From Tectiglobus sp965215755 (lineage in GTDB: Bacteria; Pseudomonadota; Alphaproteobacteria; Rhizobiales; Hyphomicrobiaceae): a DNA stretch of 64,000 nucleotides. How positions within the stretch are numbered: the first letter of the stretch is position 1; every line of letters starts with the position of its first letter. Below, one piece after another: positions 42,863 to 52,858 of the stretch. A program made the position numbers and the translations under genes. The stretch covers positions 744,001 through 808,000 of the forward strand of contig OZ244119.1 in assembly GCA_965215755.1 (NCBI GenBank), written 5' to 3'. Below the pieces are notes generated by a model. That model was not told the origin of the DNA, made no database searches, and saw only the letters and a list, made by a program, of their open reading frames with translations.

Positions 42863-44248
42863 ATGGTGATGACGAAGCATGTATGGATGCCATTCGTCTA
42901 CGCAGCTCTACTAACGACCATTGCACTGGCTTGGCCTCAAGGCTCGAGGGCTGGGACCAAGGCAGCGCTGCCTGAGTACGTCATCAAACAGTTCGGCAAC
43001 CCTCCACAAGTCCCCGACGGTCCGCTTGGCAAAGACCTGAAGGTTGCCGTCAAGGCTGCGTTCATCGACAGCGTGACCAACTCTAAATGGGGGCAAGACC
43101 AGACATCGGCTATTAAAACGATCTCAGAGTCTCAAGATCCTCGGCTTGTCTGGTTGATTAGCGATCTCATGCGTTTCATCGCCCAGCCGACCGTGAGCAT
43201 TGGACTGGCGAACGTTGCCGCCGGACTTCTGGAAATCAAGCCGCCAACCAAAAACCATTGGGGTGTCATCACAGATCATCTCATTGCCTGGAACATCCCC
43301 GCACCGCCAGACTACCTCACCGCGAAACGCGCAATCTTCACGAGCTTCGTCCCTGGTTGGGAGAAGATCTTCACGAAAGGCGACATTGATTGGCGGCATG
43401 TCTCCTGGGGCGGGGTCCTGATCGACGACCGCAAATACGATAAGACCGACAAAGCGTGCAATTGCATTCCAGCTGCAGACAATCCGAACGTGAGCAGCGC
43501 GAAAGATGCGACCTGGCTCAAGGATGACGATATCGTTTTTGGGATTACCATCAACGGCGAATCCCGAGCCTATCCGCGGCGCATTATGGAAGTTCGAGAG
43601 ATGGTCAACGACACACTTGGCGGTCGGCATCTCGGCATTCCGTATTGCACGCTATGCGGAGCCGCGCAGGCCTACTTCACCGACCAGCTACCCGATGGCA
43701 TCGACCGTCCGATACTCCGCACATCAGGGCTTCTCATTCGCTCCAACAAGGTCATGTACGACGTCAACACCTACTCTGTGTTTGACACTTTTCTCGGCAA
43801 AGCCGTCACAGGACCTCTTGCCGGGAAGAAACTGCAATTGAAACAGGCGAGTGTTGTTACGACAGACTGGGGAACGTGGAAGAAGGCGCATCCGCAAACC
43901 ACCGTTCTCGTTGAGGCACTCGCACTTGGCCGGGACTTTGATTTCCGCAATACCCGAGATGCTAAAGGACCGATTTTCCCTGTTGGTGACATCGATCCAC
44001 GCCTGCCCGTACATGAAGACATCATTGGCGTTGTCACAGCGGCGGGGAAGCCGGTCGCGTTCCAGCGAAGCAAGGCGTTCGTTGCCCTCAAGAAGGGCCG
44101 TGAAATTGCCTACGAGGATGTCCGGCTCAAGTTGGATGCTGGTGGTATCCGGGCCGTTGATCGCGATGGAGAAGATCTTGGCAGCCATCAGGCGTTCTGG
44201 TTTGCCTGGTCACAATTCCACCCCGGCACGGAGCTTTGGGATGGATAG
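42863..44248 (+). CDS. DUF3179 domain protein, exported
   Basis: A 461-residue protein with a signal peptide (about residues 1-29, WMPFVYAALLTTIALAW). The DUF3179 hallmark occupies the C-terminal half: GESRAYPRRIMEVREMVNDTLGG, then LGIPYCTLCGAAQAYF with a CxxC pair. SVFDTFLGKAVTGPLAGKKL, TDWGTWKKAHPQTTVL and a C-terminal FWFAWSQFHPGTELW follow. The family has no established function; the CxxC suggests metal or heme binding or redox chemistry in the periplasm. Starts at 42863, 42869 and further upstream are possible. It is convergent with a DHA2 efflux pump gene, 13 bases apart. Confidence 0.83.
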   Translation: MVMTKHVWMPFVYAALLTTIALAWPQGSRAGTKAALPEYVIKQFGNPPQVPDGPLGKDLKVAVKAAFIDSVTNSKWGQDQTSAIKTISESQDPRLVWLISDLMRFIAQPTVSIGLANVAAGLLEIKPPTKNHWGVITDHLIAWNIPAPPDYLTAKRAIFTSFVPGWEKIFTKGDIDWRHVSWGGVLIDDRKYDKTDKACNCIPAADNPNVSSAKDATWLKDDDIVFGITINGESRAYPRRIMEVREMVNDTLGGRHLGIPYCTLCGAAQAYFTDQLPDGIDRPILRTSGLLIRSNKVMYDVNTYSVFDTFLGKAVTGPLAGKKLQLKQASVVTTDWGTWKKAHPQTTVLVEALALGRDFDFRNTRDAKGPIFPVGDIDPRLPVHEDIIGVVTAAGKPVAFQRSKAFVALKKGREIAYEDVRLKLDAGGIRAVDRDGEDLGSHQAFWFAWSQFHPGTELWDG

Positions 44249-44261
44249 TGCGCTCTGACCG

Positions 44262-45752
44262 TCAGGAATTGTCGCCGCCCGGCACGGCCTTGGGCGGCCA
44301 GACGATAAGAGCGATCAGCGGGTAGACGATCAGCGTTGTCCAGAGGAACAAGTGGAATGCATTGATGTAGCCAATATTGGTTGCCTGACGGGAGACCTCA
44401 CCCGCGATCCCAGCAAGCCCACGCGCTGTCTCGGTATCGATGTTGCCGCTTACGCCTGGTGCTGACAGGACGCGAAACGGGTTCACCCACTGGACGAGAT
44501 CGGCATAGCTCATCTTCTGCGTATGAAACACCACCACGAGGCTCGCAGAGATGAAATAACTGGAGGCCACGCTGCGCACGAAATGGAACATCGAAGCCCC
44601 CTCCGCGGATCGTTTTGGATCAAGGTTCGAGAAGATCACCATTGACATCGGCACCCACAGCCAGCCGACTCCGAAGCCCTGTACCGCCATCGTCCACACA
44701 ACGTCGTCAATCGTGACGTTCATGTCGAAGTTCGCCATCTCCATCCCGGAATAAGAGTGAAGGCCGAAGCCAATCAGGAATAGAATCCGCGGATCCCAAC
44801 TATTGGCGAAGGCGATCATGATGATCATCGCGACAACCGTACCGGCACCACGCGCAGCCAGCAGCGTGCCCGTCGTAAACTCAGGGAAATCGCGTAACTG
44901 CTGCAGCATCGCCGGCACCAATACCATCGGCGTTACGAACAGCATGCCAAAGATCGTGGCAATGCCAATGCCGAGCGCGAAATTGCGGTTGAGTAGCAAT
45001 CGGGGATCAAGAAACGGTTTTTTGGATGTGAGGCTGTGGGCGATGAAGATGTAGCCGAACAGCAGTGCCAACAAACATTGCACGATGATTTCGGTCGACG
45101 CGAACCATTCAGCCCGCTCGCCTCGGTCAAGCATCAGCTGGATGCAAGCGACAGTGATGGAAAGACTGATGAAGCCCGTCCAGTCCAACTTTGGTCTCTC
45201 TTCGCGGGGCGGGTCAGGTTTCACCGCCGTCAGAAGACCAATAAAGGCTATCATCGCTATCGGGAGGAGAACGAAGAATACCCAGCGCCAGGACAGCTCC
45301 TGGCTGACATAACCGCCAAGGACCGGAGCGATGGTCGGCGGAATGCTGACCCCAAGCGTGTATATCGCGAGTGCGCGGCTGCGCTTATCTCCGGTGAAGT
45401 TGTCGATCACCACAGATTGCGCAATCGGGGTGAGCGGCGAACCAAATGCCGACTGGACGACCCGCCAGAAAATCAGCTCACTCAGTGAATTTGAGAGACC
45501 GCACATCAGCGTGGCCCCGGCAAATCCGACAACGCCAAAGATCATGGCGCGGCGACGACCAAAGCGGTTTGCTATCCATCCGGCCAGGGGAATCGTCACC
45601 GCGGTTGCAATCAGATTGGACGTGACGACCCAGGCGACCTGATCCGGGCTAGCCGATAGCGCTCCCTGTATTTGTGGCAGCGAGACATTAGCGATTGTGA
45701 TGGTGGTCGCATAAAGCGTTGTCACCATCGTGCATGTGAGGAGAAGCCACAA
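44262..45752 (-). CDS. DHA2 family (EmrB/QacA-type) MFS efflux pump
   Basis: A 496-residue inner-membrane proton-driven exporter with about fourteen hydrophobic segments. TTITIANVSLPQIQGALSA marks TM1. GWIANRFGRRRAM is motif A and LGVSIPPTIAPVLGGYVS is motif C of the antiporters. EmrB-type pumps normally pair with an EmrA membrane-fusion protein, which is missing here. No ATG or GTG exists between an upstream in-frame stop and residue 9. The likely start is the TTG at 45752, with an AAGG about nine bases before it. Substrate is unknown. Confidence 0.88.
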   Translation of the reverse strand: MWLLLTCTMVTTLYATTITIANVSLPQIQGALSASPDQVAWVVTSNLIATAVTIPLAGWIANRFGRRRAMIFGVVGFAGATLMCGLSNSLSELIFWRVVQSAFGSPLTPIAQSVVIDNFTGDKRSRALAIYTLGVSIPPTIAPVLGGYVSQELSWRWVFFVLLPIAMIAFIGLLTAVKPDPPREERPKLDWTGFISLSITVACIQLMLDRGERAEWFASTEIIVQCLLALLFGYIFIAHSLTSKKPFLDPRLLLNRNFALGIGIATIFGMLFVTPMVLVPAMLQQLRDFPEFTTGTLLAARGAGTVVAMIIMIAFANSWDPRILFLIGFGLHSYSGMEMANFDMNVTIDDVVWTMAVQGFGVGWLWVPMSMVIFSNLDPKRSAEGASMFHFVRSVASSYFISASLVVVFHTQKMSYADLVQWVNPFRVLSAPGVSGNIDTETARGLAGIAGEVSRQATNIGYINAFHLFLWTTLIVYPLIALIVWPPKAVPGGDNS

Positions 45753-46036
45753 ATTGCGTGTACCTTGTGCGCTGGCGGGAAGCCGGCAATCCTCTCAGCA
45801 TGCCCCGAGACACACTTGATAGTCCACTGGACACATTCCAGCATAGTTCACGCTGGTGCTCCGGTTTAAAGACTGACGTCAAGTTGCAGCTTGTTTGATC
45901 ACGTTGGTTCGGGGCATGCCGCGCCCGCGAAAGCATCGTATGATCTAGCGGCGGATAAGACGGTGCGGATGGTTTCTGGCGCATCTGCGGTATCTTAAGG
46001 TATTCATTTGCATCACCAACAAAGAGAGAAATCTTC

Positions 46037-46660
46037 ATGAAGCTCATTGGGAGCCTTGTCTCGCCGTTTGTTCGACGGGTCGCTGTCAGCTTGAATCAAC
46101 TCGGTTTGCCCTACGAATCCATCCCGCTTGCGACATCAAAAGAGCCTGAGGAGGTGCGCAAGCACAATCCGTTGACCCGGGTTCCCGCCCTGATCCTGGA
46201 CAGCGGCGAAACGCTCATCGAGAGCTGGGCCATCCTCGACGAGATTGATCAAATGGTCGGCCCTGAACGCGCGTTGATCCCAACGTCCGGTCCTGCCCGA
46301 AGGGATGTGTTGCAACTGGTTTCAATTGGGACCGGTGCGGCTGAGAAGACGGTGTGGGCCTATTATGAACTTGCAAAGCGGCCGGAAGAAAAAGTCCACC
46401 AGCCCTGGCTGGAGCAAAACGAAGACCAGGTTCTTGCCGGTTATGCCTATCTAGAGGGCAAGCTAAAAGCTGAAGGTGCTGACAAGCTGTTCCGCCATGG
46501 GTCGGGGCTCAACCAGGCAGGCATTACCTGTGCGGTCGCCTTTCGCTTCACGGGTTTCGTTCGGCCCAATCTCGATCTCATAGCAGCTGCGCCGACGCTC
46601 GCAGCTTTCTCGGAAGCGTGTGAAGCGTCGGATCACTTCCAGAAAGTCGCGATTGGGTGA
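46037..46660 (+). CDS. Glutathione S-transferase family protein
   Basis: A 207-residue protein with the N-terminal thioredoxin-like domain MKLIGSLVSPFVRRVAVSLN and the cis-proline/glutathione motif RVPALILDSGETLIESWAIL, followed by an all-helical C-terminal domain. A serine in SPFVRR sits where beta-type enzymes have cysteine. It probably conjugates or reduces with glutathione; the substrate is unknown. It is divergent from the DHA2 pump gene across a 284-base region that shows no clear motif. A GAGAG lies upstream of the ATG. Confidence 0.9.
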   Translation: MKLIGSLVSPFVRRVAVSLNQLGLPYESIPLATSKEPEEVRKHNPLTRVPALILDSGETLIESWAILDEIDQMVGPERALIPTSGPARRDVLQLVSIGTGAAEKTVWAYYELAKRPEEKVHQPWLEQNEDQVLAGYAYLEGKLKAEGADKLFRHGSGLNQAGITCAVAFRFTGFVRPNLDLIAAAPTLAAFSEACEASDHFQKVAIG

Positions 46661-46695
46661 GGTCATGTTTGGTGGGTGTGAACTGAGGCAGCCTA

Positions 46696-47361
46696 TTAGG
46701 TCGACTGCTTTACCGCACCTTCCTGCAGCATTGCGGGTGCCGATACTCCCATTGTCACATAGATCGAGGTGAGGCTTTCAATACCGACGTTTGCGGGCTT
46801 GACCCATTCTTTGCGCACGAATAACAGCCCGCCGCCGACCGGGACCGGTGCAGAAGGCACAAGAATCGCCAGATACTCATGGCCGTCGATGATTACCGGT
46901 TCGGAGTTCGGCAGCAGCGCCAGAACAGCCGTACCGCCCTCACCTCCGAAGAAGCACCAGGCCGGCGTCATGTTCTTCATGTCAGGGTCGTCGCTGACCC
47001 CAAATACACCAACCAATCGTTCCGCAAGATCATAGATTTTTCCGACAACTGGAATTCGCCGCAAGATGCCACTGAACAATGAGAGCGCAGCTCGGGCTAT
47101 ACGGCGTTGTAGCAGAACACCCAGGATGAAAATGATGCAAAGGACCAACAGAATGCCGCTGATGTAGGCCAGTATTTTTGAGTCGGCGAATGACAGGCCG
47201 AGATCCGTCAACAGGTTGCCCACGACGCTTGTCGGGCCGACGAACCGCTCAACCAGACTTGCGGTCCAAACAATCGCTACCACTGTGAGTGTAAGCGGCA
47301 ATAACGCGATCAATCCGATCAAGAACGTTTGCATAATTGAGGAGGAGGGTTTCTCGCTCAT
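46696..47361 (-). CDS. DUF502 family membrane protein
   Basis: A 221-residue protein of the DUF502 family. Two membrane segments lie in the first 90 residues (MQTFLIGLIALLPLTLTVVA and the ISGILLVLCIIFILGVLL segment). The family core follows: RRIPVVGKIYDLAERLV, a beta-rich part with AWCFFGGEGGTAVL, and the end motif VPVGGGLLFVRKEWVKP. Function is unknown. The ATG at 47361 is chosen because the family starts just before the first membrane segment; the frame is open 30 codons further upstream. It is convergent with the GST gene. Confidence 0.87.
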   Translation of the reverse strand: MSEKPSSSIMQTFLIGLIALLPLTLTVVAIVWTASLVERFVGPTSVVGNLLTDLGLSFADSKILAYISGILLVLCIIFILGVLLQRRIARAALSLFSGILRRIPVVGKIYDLAERLVGVFGVSDDPDMKNMTPAWCFFGGEGGTAVLALLPNSEPVIIDGHEYLAILVPSAPVPVGGGLLFVRKEWVKPANVGIESLTSIYVTMGVSAPAMLQEGAVKQST

Positions 47362-47573
47362 GGATGCGCTCCCAGCTGTTCCTTCATACGGCGACTCACC
47401 GTCATATCGGTGCGAACGTATCATGCCGTCCCGCGCTACGCAGCAAGGCATGTGAACTTAAGGCGGATGCACGTCCAAGTTGGGTCGGACAACTCAGTAA
47501 CATCTAATCAGTTGACAGAACATTAAATTACAGCTTCCATCGTTTGGCCAGCACGCGAGTAAGGCCTAAGCAA

Positions 47574-48296
47574 ATGCGGTGGGTGGAACCGGTCTCTGAG
47601 ATAGCGAACAGACTTGCAAGACGAATTAGTGATCCGGCGCGGCTTCGGCTTCCTCGCACGATATTGATCATCCTAATCTCTCTCATTCTGGCCAGCTGCA
47701 CACCCTATCACCAGACGCTCGATGTGGTGGGCTACAAGCCCAGCATGATGATCGATGGCCAACCTCGCAACTTCGGGCATTCCGAACAACGGCTTGGTCA
47801 GGGATGGTATCGCGTGAGAGTGAGTGGCCACGCCAATACGCCGAAGGTTTGGTTGAAGCGCATTGCTGAAGCCCGTGCTGGTGAACTGACCCTCAATGCA
47901 AAGCAGACCCATTTCCTTGTCGAATCGACTGATACGCTCACAAACTGCTCGCTCGATGTCACCAAATTGAAACAGCGAGATAAGAAAAAGGACAATCGCC
48001 GAGAGGAGCCGCGGTTTGATGTACTTGCGACTGGCGCTGAGAGGGTTGTTTATCTGACTATTCGCATGACCCGGCAGCCGGGCGGCTCAAATCTGCTTGA
48101 TGCGCAGCAGACATTTAGCAGTGCGTTGAAAACCCTGGCAGGCCCGCAACCTCTTAAGGCTGAAAAACACGCGGCTTATGAAAGCGCGATGCAACACTGC
48201 CGGGCGATCGCTAGGGATAAACAAGAAGAGCTGAACCGACATACGTCGAACCGGAGGCTTGAGACCTGGTCGGAGAACGTCACTGTTCGCCACTAA
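47574..48296 (+). CDS. Lipoprotein resembling the CC0125/CC1285 family
   Basis: A 240-residue protein with a long basic n-region, a hydrophobic segment and the lipobox LILASC, giving a lipidated cysteine at about residue 42. After it, GHSEQRLGQGWYRVRVSGHANTPKVWLKRIAEARAGELTL has the order of the Caulobacter CC0125/CC1285 lipoprotein family: a modified Tyr-x-Val strand, GN/GHAxT, then RAAELT. The rest is basic and helical. The family is conserved in alphaproteobacteria without known function. The ATG at 47574 is preferred over a TTG at 47544. The proline racemase-like gene follows in the same direction. Confidence 0.7.
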   Translation: MRWVEPVSEIANRLARRISDPARLRLPRTILIILISLILASCTPYHQTLDVVGYKPSMMIDGQPRNFGHSEQRLGQGWYRVRVSGHANTPKVWLKRIAEARAGELTLNAKQTHFLVESTDTLTNCSLDVTKLKQRDKKKDNRREEPRFDVLATGAERVVYLTIRMTRQPGGSNLLDAQQTFSSALKTLAGPQPLKAEKHAAYESAMQHCRAIARDKQEELNRHTSNRRLETWSENVTVRH

Positions 48297-48356
48297 GCAG
48301 TCGAATCCTTTAGAGTGAGCCCAGAATCAGTTGCTGCAGCGATTTTGAGGCTATCC

Positions 48357-49388
48357 ATGCGCTCCACCCGTATTATCCAGACTGTGTCCTGCCATGCCGA
48401 AGGCGAAGTCGGCGATGTTATTGTCGGCGGGGTAGCGCCACCGCCCGGTGAGACGCTGTGGGAACAGTCGCGCTGGATTGCGCTCGATAACACGCTGCGC
48501 AACATCATGTTGAATGAACCGCGCGGTGGTGTCTTTCGGCACGTCAATTTCCTTGTACCTGCGAAAAACCCCAAAGCCGCAATGGGCTTTATCATCATGG
48601 AACCCATTCATACTCCGCCCATGTCCGGGTCAAACTCGATGTGCGTTGCGACAGTGCTGCTCGACAGTGGCATCGTTCCGATGAGCGAGCCCGAGACATC
48701 CTTCTACCTTGAGGCACCATCTGGCCTGGTGCATGTGCGGGCCGACTGCCGCGATGGGAAAGCTGAGCGCGTATCCATTCGCAACGTTGCGTCTTTCGCA
48801 GATAAGCTGGACGTGAGACTTGAAGTCGAAGGCATTGGCACACTGACCGTTGATACCGCGTACGGTGGCGATAGCTTCGTCTTGGTCGATGCCGCTGCCG
48901 CTGGTTTTGACCTCAGGCCCGACGAAGCCATCGATCTTGCCACCACGGGACAGCGAATTACCCGCGCTGCCAATGAACAGCTGGGTTTTTCCCATCCTGA
49001 GAATACTGACTGGAACCACATTTCCTTCTGCCAGTTCACCAAGCCAGTCGAGAAAACCGCTGAAGGATTGATGGGTTGGAACACGGTCGCCATCGAACCC
49101 GGCAAGCTGGATCGCTCACCCTGCGGCACAGGCTGCTCAGCGCGGATGTCTGTGATGCACGCCAAGGGGCAACTCGAGGTCGGGGAGGCCTTTATCGGCC
49201 GGTCGATCATTGACTCGCGATTTGATTGCCGGATCGTCGAGACCACGGATGTTGCTGGTAAACCCGCAATCGTCCCAGAGTTGACCGGGCGTGCTTGGAT
49301 CACCGGCACACATCAGCACATGATTGATCCGAAAGACCCCTGGCCCGAAGGTTATCGATTGTCCGACACTTGGCCGATGCCAAGATGA
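48357..49388 (+). CDS. Proline racemase family enzyme, Ser/Cys type
   Basis: A 343-residue member of the proline racemase superfamily. In racemases and 4-hydroxyproline epimerases two cysteines act as acid/base pair, while 3-hydroxyproline dehydratases use Thr and Cys. Here the first position is S90 in PPMSGSNSMCVATVLL, and the second is C256 in DRSPCGTGCSARM. This Ser/Cys pair leaves the reaction open among 4-hydroxyproline 2-epimerase, trans-3-hydroxy-L-proline dehydratase or a related activity. Other landmarks are TVSCHAEGEVGDVIVGG and GRSIIDSRFDCRI. No proline or hydroxyproline catabolic genes lie next to it. Confidence 0.88.
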   Translation: MRSTRIIQTVSCHAEGEVGDVIVGGVAPPPGETLWEQSRWIALDNTLRNIMLNEPRGGVFRHVNFLVPAKNPKAAMGFIIMEPIHTPPMSGSNSMCVATVLLDSGIVPMSEPETSFYLEAPSGLVHVRADCRDGKAERVSIRNVASFADKLDVRLEVEGIGTLTVDTAYGGDSFVLVDAAAAGFDLRPDEAIDLATTGQRITRAANEQLGFSHPENTDWNHISFCQFTKPVEKTAEGLMGWNTVAIEPGKLDRSPCGTGCSARMSVMHAKGQLEVGEAFIGRSIIDSRFDCRIVETTDVAGKPAIVPELTGRAWITGTHQHMIDPKDPWPEGYRLSDTWPMPR

Positions 49389-49413
49389 ATTAAGCTGCTC
49401 GACCGTCCTGCTA

Positions 49414-50091
49414 CTAGGTCCGGCTACCAAAAATTGCGCTGCCGACCCTGACATGTGTTGCGCCGAATTGGATCGCGGTCTCGAAGTCAGCGGACATGCC
49501 CATCGAAAGGCCCTGCAGTCCTGTTTCCTTGGCGAGCTTGGCCAGGAAAGCAAAGTGCAGGGCCGGCTCCTCATCGATGGGCGGTATGCACATGAGGCCT
49601 GCGATTTCAAGCTTCAGCTCATCGCGGCACATATCGACGAAGGCTTTCGCGTCAGCCGGCATGACTCCGGCTTTCTGCTCCTCTTCACCGGTGTTGACCT
49701 GCACGTATAGTTGTAGCTGCTTACCTTGGTTACTCATCTCGTCCGCAATTGCTTTGGCAATCTTTGGGCGGTCGACGGTATGGATGGCATCGAATAGGGA
49801 AACGGCGTCCTTAGTTTTATTGGACTGCAACGGACCAATTAGATGCAGCTCGACGTCTGGAAAGGCGGTGCGCAGTCCTGGCCACTTAGCCTGTGCCTCC
49901 TGAACGCGGTTCTCGCCGAACATGCGATGCCCGGCATCCAGCACCGGGCGGATCGCTTCAGCGGGAAAAGTTTTTGATACGGCGATGAGATGCACACTCT
50001 CCACGGGGCGATCCACTGCACGGGCTACGGCCCCGACATTCTCACGGACTGCCGACAATCTTTCCTGTGCGCTCATCGTGCTTTCCGCCAT
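49414..50091 (-). CDS. yggS: Pyridoxal phosphate homeostasis protein (YggS/PLPBP)
   Basis: A 225-residue alanine-racemase-like TIM barrel that binds PLP without known catalysis and balances vitamin B6 and amino acid pools. The PLP lysine is K40 in IAVSKTF. FGENRVQEAQAKW, ELHLIGPLQSNKTK, QVNTGEEEQKAG and the phosphate-binding SMGMSADFETAIQFGATHVRVGSAIFG follow at family positions. The ATG at 50091 is preferred; the frame has five more codons. It is divergent from leuS across 166 bases and convergent with the proline racemase-like gene. Confidence 0.93.
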   Translation of the reverse strand: MAESTMSAQERLSAVRENVGAVARAVDRPVESVHLIAVSKTFPAEAIRPVLDAGHRMFGENRVQEAQAKWPGLRTAFPDVELHLIGPLQSNKTKDAVSLFDAIHTVDRPKIAKAIADEMSNQGKQLQLYVQVNTGEEEQKAGVMPADAKAFVDMCRDELKLEIAGLMCIPPIDEEPALHFAFLAKLAKETGLQGLSMGMSADFETAIQFGATHVRVGSAIFGSRT

Positions 50092-50257
50092 TTCAGTTCC
50101 GTCCAACCGTATTCTTCGCTGTTCGCATCGACCTGTGCGATTTCCACAGCTTGACCGCCGGCTATGATCCGGCGCATTACCTGCTGCGAAAACTCAAGAT
50201 ATCGTTGGGCGCTTTACCCAATATCAAGCGCGACGACAATAGTGCCGGACAGGACAA

Positions 50258-52858
50258 ATGGCGAGCGAACGTTACAACGCGCCAGAGCGCGAACAGCATT
50301 GGCAGAAGGTATGGGCGGACGCCGATATCTTCACAGCACAAAATGATTACTCCAAACCCAAGTGCTACGTGCTTGAGATGTTCCCGTACCCGTCCGGCCG
50401 CATTCATATGGGCCATGTCCGCAACTACACCATGGGTGACGTGCTCGCTCGTTATAAGAGGGCCAAAGGCTTTAATGTCCTGCACCCGATGGGCTGGGAT
50501 GCGTTCGGGATGCCCGCCGAAAACGCTGCCATGGAGAATAAGACCCATCCGGGCACGTGGACCTATGCCAACATCGACGCGATGAAAGCGCAGTTGAAGT
50601 CAATGGGGTTGGCAATCGATTGGTCCCGTGAATTCGCGACCTGCCACGTCGACTACTACCGGCACCAGCAGAAGCTGTTCCTGGACTTTCAGAAGAAGGG
50701 CCTGGCTTATCGCAAATCATCGAAGGTCAACTGGGATCCGGTTGATCACACGGTGCTGGCCAATGAGCAGGTTATTGATGGCCGCGGCTGGCGATCGGGT
50801 GCGTTGGTCGAACAAAGGGAGCTCACGCAGTGGTTTTTCAAGATCACTGAGTATGCGGATGACCTTTTGGCCGCACTGGATGGTCTTGAGAACTGGCCGG
50901 ACAAGGTCCGCACAATGCAGGCCAACTGGATTGGCAAGTCACGCGGCATCGAAATCGACTTTCAACTGGTCGAGCCGGTCAACGATCAGCAGACGATCGT
51001 CTGCTATTCAACACGGCCCGACACGATGCATGGCGCCAGCTTTATTGCGATCTCGCCTGACCATCCGATCGCCAAGGCTCTTGAAGCCAGCAATCAGAAC
51101 ATCGCTGACTTCTGCGCGGAGTGCCGCCGGGCAGGAACGTCGGAGGAGGACTTGGAGAAAACCGAAAAACTCGGCATTGATACCGGGCTGACGGTCCACC
51201 ACCCTTCAGAAGACCGCGAGTTGCCAGTATGGATCGGTAACTTCGTCCTGATGGATTATGGCACCGGCGCTGTTTTCGGGTGTCCGGCGCATGACCAGCG
51301 CGACCTCGACTTCGCACGAAAGTACGATCTCGGCGTTCAGAATGCCTTCTACATGCCAGGTGACCATGTCGAAGTCGGCAACGAGGCGTTGGTTCCTGAC
51401 AAGTCCGAAACCGTCGAATACGTCGATCACTTCGCCGGCGTCGGTACAGCCACCAGCCAGGACGGCATTGACCGGACGATTGATTGGTTCGAAGGCCAGG
51501 GCAAGGGACGCGGCGTCATCCGTTATCGCCTGCGCGATTGGGGCATTTCGCGCCAACGATACTGGGGTTGTCCGATCCCGATGATCCATTGCGAGGACTG
51601 CGACGTGGTGCCGGTGCCCGATGATCAGCTACCGGTCGTGCTGCCTGACGACGTCAGTTTCGACAAGCCCGGCAATCCACTTGACCGCCACCCGACCTGG
51701 ACCAAGGTCGACTGCCCGAAGTGCGGGAAGCCCGCACGGCGCGAAACCGATACGATGGATACCTTCGTCGACTCGTCTTGGTATTTCGCGCGTTTCTCAG
51801 ACTCCAATGCTGAAACTCCGACCGACATTGATGCAGCCGACTACTGGTTGCCGGTGGATCAATACATCGGCGGCATTGAGCACGCCATTTTGCACTTGCT
51901 TTACTCTCGCTTCTATACGCGCGCGATGAGCGTCACAGGTCACCTGCCGCAGGGATTGAATGAGCCGTTCGGTGCACTCTTCACGCAGGGTATGGTCATC
52001 CATGAGACTTACCGTGCCAAGGATGGCCGATGGCTGCTGCCCACAGAGATCCGCTTTGAGGGCGACGGTGACAACCGCAAGGCTTTTGAACTAACCAGCG
52101 GCGATGAGATCACAATCGGCTCCATCGAGAAGATGTCGAAGTCGAAGAAGAACCTGGTCGATCCAGACGACATCATCGCAAGCTACGGTGCGGACTGTGC
52201 CCGCTGGTTTATGCTGTCTGACAGCCCGCCAGAACGCGATGTCATTTGGACAGAAGCTGGTGTGTCCGGTGCCAACCGGTTCATGCAGCGCATCTGGCGC
52301 CTCATTGATCTGGTCGAAGACAAAGGCTGTGATCATGGTTCATCTATGCCGGCCAAACTTGGCGATGACGCACTCGCTGTGCGTAAGGTTGTGCATAAGA
52401 CACTGCATCAAGTCGGCCAAAACATCGAGAATTTGCGCTTCAATGTCTCTGTTGCACAAATCTACGAGCTCGTGAATGCAGTTCAAAACACATCGAACAA
52501 GACCGGAGACGGCTTGGACTGGGCCATCCGTGAGGCTGGGGAAGTGCTTGTTCAAATGATCGGCCCAATGATGCCGCATCTTGCTGAAGAGTGCTGGACG
52601 CGACTTGGATACAACACCTTGCTGGCTGAACAGCCCTGGCCAGTGGTCGATGAGGCTCTTCTCGTTGACGATACGATTACCATTGCCGTACAGGTAAATG
52701 GTAAGAGACGGGCAGAACTGACAATCGACCGGTCGGCCAGCAAGGATGACGTGGAAGCGGCTGCTATGGCACTTGAGCCAATAGTGAAGCTACTCGACGG
52801 AAAAGCTCCGAAGAAGGTGATTGTCGTGCCGCAGAGGATTGTCAATGTCGTTGCTTAG
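50258..52858 (+). CDS. leuS: Leucyl-tRNA synthetase
   Basis: An 866-residue class I aminoacyl-tRNA synthetase. The HIGH-type signature is HMGH at residues 50-53 (PSGRIHMGHVRNY), and the KMSKS loop is at 625-629 (IEKMSKSKKNLVDPDD). The CP1 editing domain lies between (about 225-420), with the Thr-rich CYSTRPDTMHGASF region and GTGAVFGCPAHDQRD. Length is complete. Its stop overlaps the start of lptE by 14 bases, and holA follows, the standard alphaproteobacterial order leuS-lptE-holA. Confidence 0.98.
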   Translation: MASERYNAPEREQHWQKVWADADIFTAQNDYSKPKCYVLEMFPYPSGRIHMGHVRNYTMGDVLARYKRAKGFNVLHPMGWDAFGMPAENAAMENKTHPGTWTYANIDAMKAQLKSMGLAIDWSREFATCHVDYYRHQQKLFLDFQKKGLAYRKSSKVNWDPVDHTVLANEQVIDGRGWRSGALVEQRELTQWFFKITEYADDLLAALDGLENWPDKVRTMQANWIGKSRGIEIDFQLVEPVNDQQTIVCYSTRPDTMHGASFIAISPDHPIAKALEASNQNIADFCAECRRAGTSEEDLEKTEKLGIDTGLTVHHPSEDRELPVWIGNFVLMDYGTGAVFGCPAHDQRDLDFARKYDLGVQNAFYMPGDHVEVGNEALVPDKSETVEYVDHFAGVGTATSQDGIDRTIDWFEGQGKGRGVIRYRLRDWGISRQRYWGCPIPMIHCEDCDVVPVPDDQLPVVLPDDVSFDKPGNPLDRHPTWTKVDCPKCGKPARRETDTMDTFVDSSWYFARFSDSNAETPTDIDAADYWLPVDQYIGGIEHAILHLLYSRFYTRAMSVTGHLPQGLNEPFGALFTQGMVIHETYRAKDGRWLLPTEIRFEGDGDNRKAFELTSGDEITIGSIEKMSKSKKNLVDPDDIIASYGADCARWFMLSDSPPERDVIWTEAGVSGANRFMQRIWRLIDLVEDKGCDHGSSMPAKLGDDALAVRKVVHKTLHQVGQNIENLRFNVSVAQIYELVNAVQNTSNKTGDGLDWAIREAGEVLVQMIGPMMPHLAEECWTRLGYNTLLAEQPWPVVDEALLVDDTITIAVQVNGKRRAELTIDRSASKDDVEAAAMALEPIVKLLDGKAPKKVIVVPQRIVNVVA

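Noticed and set aside
45753..46036. Frameshifted upstream extension of the DHA2 pump gene
   Set aside because: The upstream in-frame segment to the stop at about 45795 has no membrane or family features; a TTG start with AAGG is sufficient.
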